Positions 48,130-56,234 of a stretch of 64,000 nt of DNA are shown piece after piece (the first letter of the stretch is position 1; every line of letters starts with the position of its first letter). The notes beneath the pieces are model-generated. The model was not told where the DNA came from, searched no databases, and saw nothing but the letters and a program-made list of their open reading frames with translations. The position numbers and the translations under genes were made by a program. Location of the stretch: NCBI RefSeq assembly GCF_014206875.1, contig NZ_JACIJO010000001.1, positions 62,001 through 126,000 of the forward strand. Direction: 5' to 3'. Origin of the DNA: Algoriphagus iocasae (GTDB lineage: Bacteria > Bacteroidota > Bacteroidia > Cytophagales > Cyclobacteriaceae).

Positions 48130-48301
48130 TATAAATGCCCAAATTGTAAGAAGGTCGTAAAGCGGTCAATACGGGCAGAATCTTTTTTGAAAAGACCCAT
48201 TTAAACTTCCTGAAATAGGCTATTTTATTTGTACTGCTCGAAGGGTATGGAGTGGTAATGCATTTTGGAGTTTTATTTTTGATCTGGAATGTATGTTTCC
48301 C

Positions 48302-50539
48302 CTAATAATAATCGTTTGTATCATCATCCAGAAATTCATCCAGAAGGTCTTCAATAAGGTCATCTTCACTGATGTCATCAATCAAATCGTCATCGGTTTC
48401 GAAAATAGATTCTTCAGAATTTAATTCTACTGCATTACTATAAAATTCAGCTTTGGCAGCGCAGCGTAGGAGTTCCCTTTTATTCCTGTTAATTAATACA
48501 AGTATATCTTCAAAAAAAGTCTCATCTAGCTGATTTTTAAGTAATTCTTGTTTAAATCTCATAAGAGATGGCAAATCAACCTTCATTCCTTCTTTAACTA
48601 TAAAAGCACGTATTGCCTCAAACGCTTCCATATTGGTGGAAGAAAAATTAAGAGCCTGAATATAGCTTTCCAAATAAAGACTTTTGCTCACGAGCTCATT
48701 GTTGACGTTTTCCTCCAAAAATGGATTTAAAATGGTGGCTTTCAGTAGGTAGTTTCGAGAGTTTTGCGCCAGAGAAAGAGCTGTATCAGTAATGTTCAAA
48801 GCTTCACTGAACTCTTTTTCATTCCATAAACTCCGGGCTAGCATGTAATGGGCAATGCTACTGTCATCGTGCTTCAATGCAGGTTTAAGTATTTGAATGA
48901 CGGAGCTGTATCTTCTTAAAAAGAAATAAACAGTTCCGGTCAGGAGGCTTAAACGATATGAAGGTTTGTTGATCTGAAAAGAAGATGTCAATGCCTTTTC
49001 TGCCTTGGCTAACAAATTTATAAAATTCTGATCTCTTACTATATCCTGATCATTTGAGGTATAAGCAAATGCTTTTAGAAGGTGCTCATATCCTTTTTTA
49101 TAATCCGACTCCACTATATCAGTTAAAACTTGATGCAAATAGAGGTTTCCAAGCAACATCGGATTTTCACCTTTAAGCATGGCAAATTCTGTTTTCCCCG
49201 TACTCAATAAAGCATGCAGGTTATGCGGTATCGTCTCTTGTAAAAAATCATTTACTGAATGATCGACTTGAATATCAGAATGGTGTATTTTCCTGTTCAG
49301 TAATAAACCATTAAAAGACGTCACCCTACTTAATGCGACGTAGGCCTGGCCGCAGGCAAAGGTTCCATTGCCAAAATCTATATTTAGCCTTTCAAAGGTC
49401 ATACCCTGGCTTTTATGAATAGTTATTGCCCAGGCAGGTTTTATTGGGAACTGTTTGTAGGATCCTATTACTTCTTGTTCAACTTTATTTGTGTCCTTAT
49501 TAAACTGGTATTTTACGCTCTCCCATATATCCCTCTCCACTTCACAAATGGTGCTATTTTCTAATTCAATATTGATAAGGTTATCAGAACACCCTTTGAC
49601 GACCCCGAGTGATCCATTGACCCATTTTCCTTCAGGGTGGTTCTTCGTAAATATGACCTGTGTACCCACCTTTAATTTTAGATCTAAGTCAGATGGATAA
49701 GCTCCCGGATCGAAATCACCTGAAATTTCGGCTTTATATAAAAATGGATTTCCATTGATTTCAGATAGCCGGGATTGATTTATTTTTTGAGCGGCATCAA
49801 GTGTGGTGGTAAGTGTCAATGTATGATTTCCTACTTCTGAGACCGTTTCGTGAATTACTCGGGTATTTAAATGATTGAGTTCTTCGTGATTCAAAGATTT
49901 AGTTCTGACCTTGTCGAGAAGACTAATGAAATCAAGGTCTTTTTGTCGGTAAACTTTACTTAACTCTATCGTGAAAAGTTTTAAATGCTTAAAAACTTGA
50001 GCCTGATAAAACCGCAAACCTTCGTAAAACTCACCAAGGGTTTGCGCTTCCCCATTTTTTTCCTGGATGATGGGTTCTAGTTGATATAGATCACCTACAA
50101 AAATAATTTGTTTCCCACCAAACGGGAGATTTGGGTTTCCTCCATTTTTTCTAAGTGAGAAATCAATGGCATCTATTATATCTGCTCTGATCATAGATAC
50201 TTCATCCAAAATCAAAGTGTCCAGTGATGCAATGAGTTTTCTCTTTTCAGACTTCTCCCAGAATGTTTTGATTCCTTTGTCTTTAGGTAACAACGGCCGT
50301 GGAGGGAATTGAAAGAAAGAATGAATAGTAACACCATTAACATTTAAGGCTGCTATTCCTGTTGGTGCTAACACTACAAAATTCTTACCAACTGTGCTGA
50401 CAACATTTCTTAGAAAAGTAGATTTACCGGTTCCTGCCCGCCCAGTTAAAAAAAAAGACAGGTTTGTATTCTTTACAAAATCAAAAGCAGTATCAATTTC
50501 TCTATCACTCATAAATTCTGTTTTTTGTTTACCAACCAT
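48302..50539 (-). CDS. Pif1-like SF1 helicase with helical extension and acidic tail (pAgo operon)
   Basis: The 745-residue protein has a Pif1/RecD-type core: Walker A TGRAGTGKST (residues 32-41), APTGIAALNVNGVTIHSFF (motif Ia region), Walker B TLILDEVSM, FVGDLYQLEPI (motif III) and a C-terminal ITIHKSQGMTFERL and YVALSRV (motifs V and VI), ending near residue 425. A TPR-like helical region follows, and the protein ends in a strongly acidic tail (DDDLIDDISEDDLIEDLLDE). Pif1 helicases translocate 5' to 3' on single-stranded DNA. It is the last gene of the pAgo operon, 19 bases after the protease stop. ATG 50512 is an alternative start. The acidic tail may bind a partner protein or mimic DNA (inference). 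Confidence 0.85.
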   Translation of the reverse strand: MVGKQKTEFMSDREIDTAFDFVKNTNLSFFLTGRAGTGKSTFLRNVVSTVGKNFVVLAPTGIAALNVNGVTIHSFFQFPPRPLLPKDKGIKTFWEKSEKRKLIASLDTLILDEVSMIRADIIDAIDFSLRKNGGNPNLPFGGKQIIFVGDLYQLEPIIQEKNGEAQTLGEFYEGLRFYQAQVFKHLKLFTIELSKVYRQKDLDFISLLDKVRTKSLNHEELNHLNTRVIHETVSEVGNHTLTLTTTLDAAQKINQSRLSEINGNPFLYKAEISGDFDPGAYPSDLDLKLKVGTQVIFTKNHPEGKWVNGSLGVVKGCSDNLINIELENSTICEVERDIWESVKYQFNKDTNKVEQEVIGSYKQFPIKPAWAITIHKSQGMTFERLNIDFGNGTFACGQAYVALSRVTSFNGLLLNRKIHHSDIQVDHSVNDFLQETIPHNLHALLSTGKTEFAMLKGENPMLLGNLYLHQVLTDIVESDYKKGYEHLLKAFAYTSNDQDIVRDQNFINLLAKAEKALTSSFQINKPSYRLSLLTGTVYFFLRRYSSVIQILKPALKHDDSSIAHYMLARSLWNEKEFSEALNITDTALSLAQNSRNYLLKATILNPFLEENVNNELVSKSLYLESYIQALNFSSTNMEAFEAIRAFIVKEGMKVDLPSLMRFKQELLKNQLDETFFEDILVLINRNKRELLRCAAKAEFYSNAVELNSEESIFETDDDLIDDISEDDLIEDLLDEFLDDDTNDYY

Positions 50540-50558
50540 TTCTTTGTGATTTCTCCTG

Positions 50559-51695
50559 CTAAACGGCTCTTTTGAGCAACTTCACCATTTTTTGTTCCTC
50601 AACTGTAAAGCCACCTGGATTTTTCCAGAATTCATGCCAGGCACTGTTCAAGGTATCTATTACCAATGTTTCCGGGTTGTCCGAAGCTATTTTACATCCT
50701 AAGACTTGGATTCCCTCAAGTGAGTAGGTTGCGGCATTTTGTAAAAATTGATCCGGTAATGCAATATGATACTCTGTTTCCGGAGTCACATCAAGAACTT
50801 TTATAAAACTATTCCATTCCTTTTCGATAACCTTTTTCTCTTGGGAAAACCCTGTTAAATCAAGAGCATGGAACATCGCTTGCATTCTGGCTCCAGCCGG
50901 TGGGTGAGAGGTTTTCTGAAAATATGGAATTCCAAACAGGTTCCAATCCATTTTTGCGCACATATGAAGATTGCTCCAGACAAATGCCGGCCCCAGCGTA
51001 TATGTGGCAAACAAGTCACAGAAAAACTCCTCTGACCAGCTTTCTATCCAGCTGTCACGCCACACATAGAATGACTGTATCTGGTTGTTTTCACCGAATT
51101 TATTTAAACTTAATCTGGTGATCTCCTGGTTGAAATATTTTTTTATATCCCTGTTAAGTTTGCCCATACTGATCCTCAAGGGCTCTGTTGTGGGATTGTC
51201 TACTGATATTAGCGGATGGCATAACTCATGGTATAAATCAGGGAGATGTAGTAAGAAATCAGCCTCCAATAAAGGCATGCACATGAAATTGTAGTAAGGA
51301 AATATCTGGTAATAATGTTGGGATAAACAAGACACTACCGGAGGCTGAACAGGATACTCAATTTCTGAACAAACTTTTCTAACCAACTTATTTACATACT
51401 CATCATCATCGTGTTTTCTACTTATGGCTGCCACAATAATGTTTTCCAGAACGTGCAACTCACTCAGGATAGATTTAAATTTTCCAAATTTTTCCTTTAG
51501 ATTCTGTGGTTGGGAATAGTCCTGATCATAAAGCAAGTCTGCAAGCCTTTCAATCATCAAATCAATTTCAACCGTAGCTTTCGAAATGAGAGGGTCAAAA
51601 TACAAACTGGAATCCTTAGCTCTGGGAAACTTACTTTTGAGCACTCTGGACTTTTGAATGCTCTCCAATATAGCAGCGTCAACATAGTCCTTCAT
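50559..51695 (-). CDS. Predicted gluzincin-type zinc metalloprotease (pAgo operon)
   Basis: The 378-residue protein has no signal peptide, so it is cytoplasmic. A zinc-protease motif HELCH lies at residues 156-160 (LPDLYHELCHPL), and 62 residues later comes ESWSEEFFCDLFATYTLGPAF, which supplies Glu223 and Asp227 of the ExxxD third-ligand motif of gluzincins. A later stretch (TSHPPAGARMQAM) resembles the conserved histidine/arginine segment of such peptidases. The N-terminal 140 residues are helical. The family name is unknown to me. Its ATG overlaps the TAG of the small upstream gene by one base. A protease in an Argonaute operon could activate or destroy a partner after target recognition; that is inference. 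Confidence 0.7.
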   Translation of the reverse strand: MKDYVDAAILESIQKSRVLKSKFPRAKDSSLYFDPLISKATVEIDLMIERLADLLYDQDYSQPQNLKEKFGKFKSILSELHVLENIIVAAISRKHDDDEYVNKLVRKVCSEIEYPVQPPVVSCLSQHYYQIFPYYNFMCMPLLEADFLLHLPDLYHELCHPLISVDNPTTEPLRISMGKLNRDIKKYFNQEITRLSLNKFGENNQIQSFYVWRDSWIESWSEEFFCDLFATYTLGPAFVWSNLHMCAKMDWNLFGIPYFQKTSHPPAGARMQAMFHALDLTGFSQEKKVIEKEWNSFIKVLDVTPETEYHIALPDQFLQNAATYSLEGIQVLGCKIASDNPETLVIDTLNSAWHEFWKNPGGFTVEEQKMVKLLKRAV

Positions 51696-52063
51696 TACCC
51701 TTTGCTCATTTTAGCCAAGGCATGAGAATATTCATTATCCAATGCATTGACCACGTGGTTTAATTTCCTGGAAAGTGATTCATATTTTTTTTGATTGATA
51801 TCTGAGGTAATGCTATTAAAAAATTTCGATTTCGGGAAATTCTTTTTCCTTAACTCAGCTTCAATAATGACACTTAAAACCTGTATTCGGGGGTCAATGT
51901 TATCCTCATCCTTAAGTTTTTCAAACAAAATCTTTACTTCCTGGTATTTTTCTTGTGATACCTCAGTGGAATCATTTTTTATCGAAATGATAAAATCATT
52001 GAGTATTCCGAGGTATTTACTTGTCAGATGATAAATATTTGCATTCAATCCTATATCGCTCAT
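51695..52063 (-). CDS. Small helical protein of unknown function (pAgo operon)
   Basis: The 122-residue product is charged and predicted helical, with no signal peptide, cysteine cluster or known motif. It lies 11 bases after the Argonaute stop and overlaps the protease gene by one base, so it belongs to the operon. It might be an adaptor, an inhibitor or a substrate for the adjacent protease; nothing in the sequence decides between these. Confidence 0.65.
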   Translation of the reverse strand: MSDIGLNANIYHLTSKYLGILNDFIISIKNDSTEVSQEKYQEVKILFEKLKDEDNIDPRIQVLSVIIEAELRKKNFPKSKFFNSITSDINQKKYESLSRKLNHVVNALDNEYSHALAKMSKG

Positions 52064-52074
52064 GTTTATAAGGG

Positions 52075-54504
52075 CTAATGGTTAAGGGATTTTAATAAAC
52101 TGGCTTTTTGCGTATTGTATTCGCTTCCCAAAAGATTAATTCTTCGGTCAGTCATTTTAATGGTGACAGGATTACGGGAGCAATCATCAGGTTTGGTATA
52201 TGCAAGATGAGATAAAAAGTATATGTCCTCTAAAATTTCTTTAAATGGCATAGTGCCGGAGACATATTTTACATATAAAGGTTTGGAGGTTCCTGTTTTT
52301 TTAAATTCTCTTCCTGTGGTACATACATAGCCCTCTTTCTCGTTAAGCAAGGTATATGTGCCCATCATGGGGTTAAGTACTTTACCATTGTCCTTGTTTT
52401 CCTTCCAGATGTTGAAAGTTCCCATAACCTCAAAAAGGCGAAAAGGTACTTTGGAATTTTTTGGTATTTCAATTATCGTGTACGAGGCATCAGTAGGTAA
52501 AACTTCAGTTTTAATCAAGAAGTTAATAGCACTTTCTATTCCTTCCTTTTCGGTCTGAAAAACTCGGCCATCCCTGTGAAAGGTAATTTTCCGGATAGGT
52601 TCACTCGAAAACTCAGCGAATTTGGAGATGTTTTCTACCAATATTCTATTAACCTGATCCTGAGAAAGCTTCTCTTTGTTTTGAGATTTATCCCAGGCTG
52701 GTAAGATATTCTTAGAAAATTTATCTACAAATGTAAAGCCGGCAATATGTTGTTTAACATCAATACCTATTACCAAATCCGAATGGAGCGGAGTGGAAAG
52801 AATAAAGGGCCATCTCTCATTATTCAAAAGAACCTGGTTGACCGCCACTCCAAAAAGGTAGCCCTGGTATAATCTTTCAAATTTTTTGTTTGCCACCCTT
52901 TTAATATAATACTTAATTTCTCCATTTATTTCCTCATGCCCATAACACGTTTCAAGTATTCTGGTATGCATGATGCTGGCCCTTATATTATATTCGTTTA
53001 AACTTTCCGAAACAACCATTGCCGCAGTTTCATCGTGCATTTTTTTGTTCTTTTCCAAATGACCTGGTAAAATGACAACGGCATAACCGCCACGCATCAA
53101 GTCCGCCTTTTTCCCCAGCTTGGAAATGATTTCTAAGCCAATTTCCAGTGGATTGGTTTTGTTCCGGTTGTCGTAGGGAATAAGGATGGGATTCCATCCT
53201 TCAGTTGTCGGATGCATGGTATTGACTTGCTTTTTCAAGTCTTTTATGAAATATTTTTCATTCCCGAAGCTATTGAATATAGTTTCCGGTATGAGCATAT
53301 ATTGTCTTTCAAAAGGGGAGTTGGTATAAAAACCCACTTTGGAGGATAATAATAGTTTCTTTCTTTCAATCCCCAGTTTATCCTTTGCAACTCGGATATT
53401 AGCCTTGCTTGCCGGACTACTTCCTAAAATGATGTCATTTTTAAACTGCAGGTCAGGGTATTCAAAGATCCCCAGATCCGGACTTAGCGGGTTTAAAGAA
53501 ATCTGGATAATCGTATCTCCGTGTTTTAACTTACTTAGGTGCCTTGATACAACAGTCCTGCTATATTTTCTTCTGAAATAAGGTGGAATTATAGATTCTC
53601 TGTGTAGCATGCTTACTTCTCTGTCACCTGTGTCATATGTAGCATAACACATGGCCGCTACAGCTCCTTTTGGCTGCTTCTCATTGTTCCTATATATCAA
53701 CACGGATGCACTATCCGGTATTTTGGCCAAATGTGGAGGCATACTTCCATTGTAAGCATTTCGAATATCCTCTAACAATGTTACTGAACCCGATTCTCTC
53801 TTAAAACGATATTTGGAAATACCTAACTGACTGAGTTCATCAGGTTTTATTTCAAACCAGCTTTTTCCATATCGGTAAACCAGCCTTCTTTTTTGTCTTT
53901 TAAGCCTATTGAATTCTTCATTCGACATATGTGTGTTTAATGGAAACTTGGACATGTATTTTTTGGTTATATCCACACAAATGCCATAACCACCAGAAGG
54001 CAGGGCAACCACTCTGGGAATAAATCCATTGTAAATCGCTACATCTTTTGAGCCTGCATCCCTGACTGGTTCCCGGTTATAAAATGCGTCTCCTGATCGG
54101 GGTTGCCATAGCCGTAGGTCTTTTCTTATTTCACCTGAAAGATCAAATTGTAAAAACCGTAATATGATTTCTTGTTCGGTAGGATCCTGACTTTGGAAAT
54201 CAACAAATCGAACCTCATTTGTATCTTTAAAATAAACATAATCACCATACTTAGCTTCCAGACCATCTTCAGGTAAAGCTTCAAGTATTTTAGCTTCGTC
54301 TTTCACCACTAAAAAAGGAGTATTGTTGCGGTGAATAATAATCACAGGATGTTTTAAAGAAAAGGCGAGTCGTTTAGTGATATATTGAATATTTATATCA
54401 TAATCGTCTCCCGTACTATTCAACCCTATTACTTCCAGAAGTCTGTAATGGGCTGATAAGGCCGAAAGGTTCTCAATGGGGAAGATGTTACTTTCGTTCA
54501 TCAT
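52075..54504 (-). CDS. Long prokaryotic Argonaute (PIWI protein) with apparent D-E-D-D active site
   Basis: The start at 54504 (ATGATG, four bases after the nuclease stop) is preferred to 54615, which would overlap the upstream gene by 107 bases. The 809-residue product has a MID-like region (YAVVILPGHLEKNKK, then IRASIMHTRILET) and a PIWI domain. With this numbering Asp582 lies in VIGIDVK, Asp645 in ITFHRDGR and Asp786 in NPVTIKMTDRR near the C-terminus. Glu611, between the first two aspartates and just before a helix, is the candidate glutamate finger. These fit the DEDX catalytic tetrad, so the protein is probably a guide-directed nuclease. The C-terminal ILEDIYFLSHLAYTKPDD block is the usual Argonaute ending. 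The N-terminal 300 residues are not recognisable by eye. Guide type and target cannot be predicted. Confidence 0.85.
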   Translation of the reverse strand: MMNESNIFPIENLSALSAHYRLLEVIGLNSTGDDYDINIQYITKRLAFSLKHPVIIIHRNNTPFLVVKDEAKILEALPEDGLEAKYGDYVYFKDTNEVRFVDFQSQDPTEQEIILRFLQFDLSGEIRKDLRLWQPRSGDAFYNREPVRDAGSKDVAIYNGFIPRVVALPSGGYGICVDITKKYMSKFPLNTHMSNEEFNRLKRQKRRLVYRYGKSWFEIKPDELSQLGISKYRFKRESGSVTLLEDIRNAYNGSMPPHLAKIPDSASVLIYRNNEKQPKGAVAAMCYATYDTGDREVSMLHRESIIPPYFRRKYSRTVVSRHLSKLKHGDTIIQISLNPLSPDLGIFEYPDLQFKNDIILGSSPASKANIRVAKDKLGIERKKLLLSSKVGFYTNSPFERQYMLIPETIFNSFGNEKYFIKDLKKQVNTMHPTTEGWNPILIPYDNRNKTNPLEIGLEIISKLGKKADLMRGGYAVVILPGHLEKNKKMHDETAAMVVSESLNEYNIRASIMHTRILETCYGHEEINGEIKYYIKRVANKKFERLYQGYLFGVAVNQVLLNNERWPFILSTPLHSDLVIGIDVKQHIAGFTFVDKFSKNILPAWDKSQNKEKLSQDQVNRILVENISKFAEFSSEPIRKITFHRDGRVFQTEKEGIESAINFLIKTEVLPTDASYTIIEIPKNSKVPFRLFEVMGTFNIWKENKDNGKVLNPMMGTYTLLNEKEGYVCTTGREFKKTGTSKPLYVKYVSGTMPFKEILEDIYFLSHLAYTKPDDCSRNPVTIKMTDRRINLLGSEYNTQKASLLKSLNH

Positions 54505-54508
54505 ATTA

Positions 54509-55432
54509 TTAAGATTTGCAAATTGGTTTAAAAGAACAGTTTCCACAGACTGAAGGGTCAGTTGTGGTAGGGAAGTCTTCTGGCGTACTTTCACTGAATT
54601 TTTTATTTGCACCAAGACGGTACATTCTCAAAAGACCTGTAGCAATTTCAGCTTCCGTACTATTAATATCATCGTCAGAAACCTGGTAATCTCGGATTTC
54701 ATCAGTTAGCAGCTGAAATTCCGTTAAGCTATAATCCAATACCTCGTATTTGCCTAAGTCACTTGGAAAATCTTTGTGAGGGTTTACCTTACTCAATGAA
54801 AAAGCATAAGCCAATAACTGTTCCTGATAAGTTTTGGTCGCAAAAGTGTGCACCTTCCAATCGAAAATATGAGGTGGTTCATCCTGAAAAAAGCAGATTA
54901 AATCGGGTCTGGCAACTACCCGGAATTTGCTGAAAGGAAGAGAGATAGTCCTTTGAGTTAGCCATTGACTTGCGGTCCGTAAATGCTCTATCAAATCTTC
55001 ACGTTTCACGAAATTCGTGAGGGCCTGGTGTATATCGTTTCGCACTCTTTTTAGCTCGCTTTCTTTTACCCCATTTCCATTGTCAAAATCAATAATCGCT
55101 GAAACCTGGCCGTAATCCGAGAACGTTATATTGGGGGTCCGATACATCCTGTTTCTGGCAAAATCTAATTTTTCTTCAAACTTTCGGTTTGCAACCCATA
55201 TTAAAGCGTCTTCATAAAGGCCTTCTTTCTTCCTGATTTTATTGATCGCAACCTGGCTAATGACTTCGTCAACGATATCGCCCCTCCATGCATCCAGGGT
55301 TTTTAACTTTGAAAGAATGGTCACTTCTCTGCGAAAAGGATCTTTTGCCGAGCTATGGGCCACAATATTTTTGTAGTACCATTGCCGGTGGCATTTAAGA
55401 AATTGCCTATATCCAGAGTATGACCAATTCAT
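54509..55432 (-). CDS. Cas4/AddB-like PD-(D/E)xK nuclease with Fe-S cysteines (pAgo operon)
   Basis: Translation starts at ATG 55432 or the GTG at 55435, which overlaps the regulator's TAG; the product is 307-308 residues. The nuclease core shows RVVARPDLICF (acidic motif), HIFDWKVH (D-x-K motif) and the helix YQEQLLAYAF (QxxxY motif) of the Cas4/RecB group. Using the GTG start, Cys15 (FLKCHRQW) and Cys297, Cys300 and Cys306 (CGNCSFKPIC) form the split four-cysteine arrangement that binds a 4Fe-4S cluster in Cas4 and AddB. It should cut or resect single-stranded DNA ends. Directly upstream of the Argonaute, it may supply or process guides, or degrade targets (inference). No CRISPR array is nearby. 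Confidence 0.85.
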   Translation of the reverse strand: MNWSYSGYRQFLKCHRQWYYKNIVAHSSAKDPFRREVTILSKLKTLDAWRGDIVDEVISQVAINKIRKKEGLYEDALIWVANRKFEEKLDFARNRMYRTPNITFSDYGQVSAIIDFDNGNGVKESELKRVRNDIHQALTNFVKREDLIEHLRTASQWLTQRTISLPFSKFRVVARPDLICFFQDEPPHIFDWKVHTFATKTYQEQLLAYAFSLSKVNPHKDFPSDLGKYEVLDYSLTEFQLLTDEIRDYQVSDDDINSTEAEIATGLLRMYRLGANKKFSESTPEDFPTTTDPSVCGNCSFKPICKS

Positions 55433-55434
55433 CA

Positions 55435-55779
55435 CTATTGTTTTCTGTTTCTAATGAATTTCAGGTATTGAAGAAGTTCAACTTCCTCTTCATTGGTGAT
55501 CTCTCCAAGTTTGTTTTTTGCAACATTTGAAACACTTTGCTCCTGAAGAGGCCTGTCACCTTTTGGAACAGGATACCCTACTTTTTCCATCAACATCTGG
55601 TAAGATACCTTATAAAACTGGGCAAGTTTATATAGAGTATTAGGAGAAGGTTGTTTGACCTTCCCTGATTCTAATTGACTTAAGTATGCATTCGACACTT
55701 CTGTCTGTCGTTCTACCTCTCTTAATGTTAGCCCCTTTGACTCTCTAAGTGCTTTAAAGTAGTGACCATATCTATCCAT
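55435..55779 (-). CDS. XRE-family transcriptional regulator of the pAgo operon
   Basis: The ATG at 55779 gives a 114-residue protein that begins directly with the helix-turn-helix (GHYFKALRESKGLTLREVER, then TEVSNAYLSQLESGKV); an upstream in-frame ATG at 55848 would lie within the putative operator. The C-terminal half ends in a helical region (TNEEEVELLQYLKFI) that could dimerise. It is the first gene of the operon and its stop overlaps the nuclease start by one base (GTG start). The 12-base repeats immediately upstream are its probable binding sites, which suggests autorepression of the whole defence operon. Confidence 0.85.
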   Translation of the reverse strand: MDRYGHYFKALRESKGLTLREVERQTEVSNAYLSQLESGKVKQPSPNTLYKLAQFYKVSYQMLMEKVGYPVPKGDRPLQEQSVSNVAKNKLGEITNEEEVELLQYLKFIRNRKQ

Positions 55780-55804
55780 GCTTGAAATTTCTGATTTTGC
55801 TAAA

Positions 55805-55848
55805 TATTGCAAGCAAACATAGAAAGCTTTGCTTGGTATTGCAAGCAA
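55805..55848 (-). promoter_or_regulatory. Candidate operator: 12-base direct repeats upstream of the XRE gene
   Basis: TATTGCAAGCAA occurs exactly at 55805-55816 and 55837-55848, 32 bases apart start to start (about three helical turns). TTGCTTG at 55829-55835 makes an inverted half-site with CAAGCAA at 55842-55848. The repeats begin 26 bases upstream of the regulator's start codon, where they would overlap the promoter. This is the usual arrangement for an autoregulating XRE repressor. Confidence 0.65.
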
Positions 55849-55951
55849 TTTTTGTGATTTCTTTTAAATTCTAATCCACCTTCGGGTTTCAGTGTGACCA
55901 TTCCAGTCCGCACTTCCACACTTTTGAGCTTCATCAAAAACGAATACCGTT

Positions 55952-56167
55952 ATGGATCAAGAAGCTCAGCATCTCAGTTTTTCAAGAAATGTACCACCCA
56001 CATTAGAGCAGGTAAAAGCCTATTTCAATTTTCTTCATGTACCGGTTTCTGAAGCCGAAGTTTTCTATTTCTATTTCCAGGCCATGGACTGGCGAAATGA
56101 AACAGGCACCCCCATCCGCGATTGGGTGATGACCGCAGATGACTGGGTGTGGAACCTGGAAAACTGA
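55952..56167 (+). CDS. Small conserved ICE protein
   Basis: The 71-residue product contains PPTLEQVKAYFNFL followed by EAEVFYFYFQAMDWRN and PIRDWVMTADDWVWN. This is a pattern (PPT-EEV-x-x-Y-F ... F..Y...W....K.I.DWK.....W) common in small proteins and protein ends of Bacteroidota mobile elements, perhaps DNA-binding. The function is unknown. It is divergent from the pAgo operon across about 100 bases and lies upstream of the mobilization genes. Confidence 0.65.
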   Translation: MDQEAQHLSFSRNVPPTLEQVKAYFNFLHVPVSEAEVFYFYFQAMDWRNETGTPIRDWVMTADDWVWNLEN

Positions 56168-56234
56168 CCCCTTCCAACAGGCATCCATCTGCTTCAATGC
56201 TGCAAACAAAACCCTCTGCCTGAGCAGGCAATAC

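Noticed and set aside
48187..48201. TCTTTT/AAAAGA hairpin as terminator of the pAgo operon
   Set aside because: The stem is AT-only, with a 3-base loop and no following T-run on the minus strand, so it is too weak to call.
52075..54504. PIWI-RE family rather than canonical pAgo
   Set aside because: The C-terminal LSHLAYTKPDD and PVTIKMTDRR blocks and the GIDVK/HRDG motifs fit canonical Argonautes, and the DinG-type helicase and restriction-like partner of PIWI-RE loci are absent; a profile search would settle this.
55805..55848. CRISPR repeat next to Cas4-like and Argonaute genes
   Set aside because: Only two 12-base copies with a 20-base gap are present, no array follows, and the position upstream of an XRE gene fits operators better.
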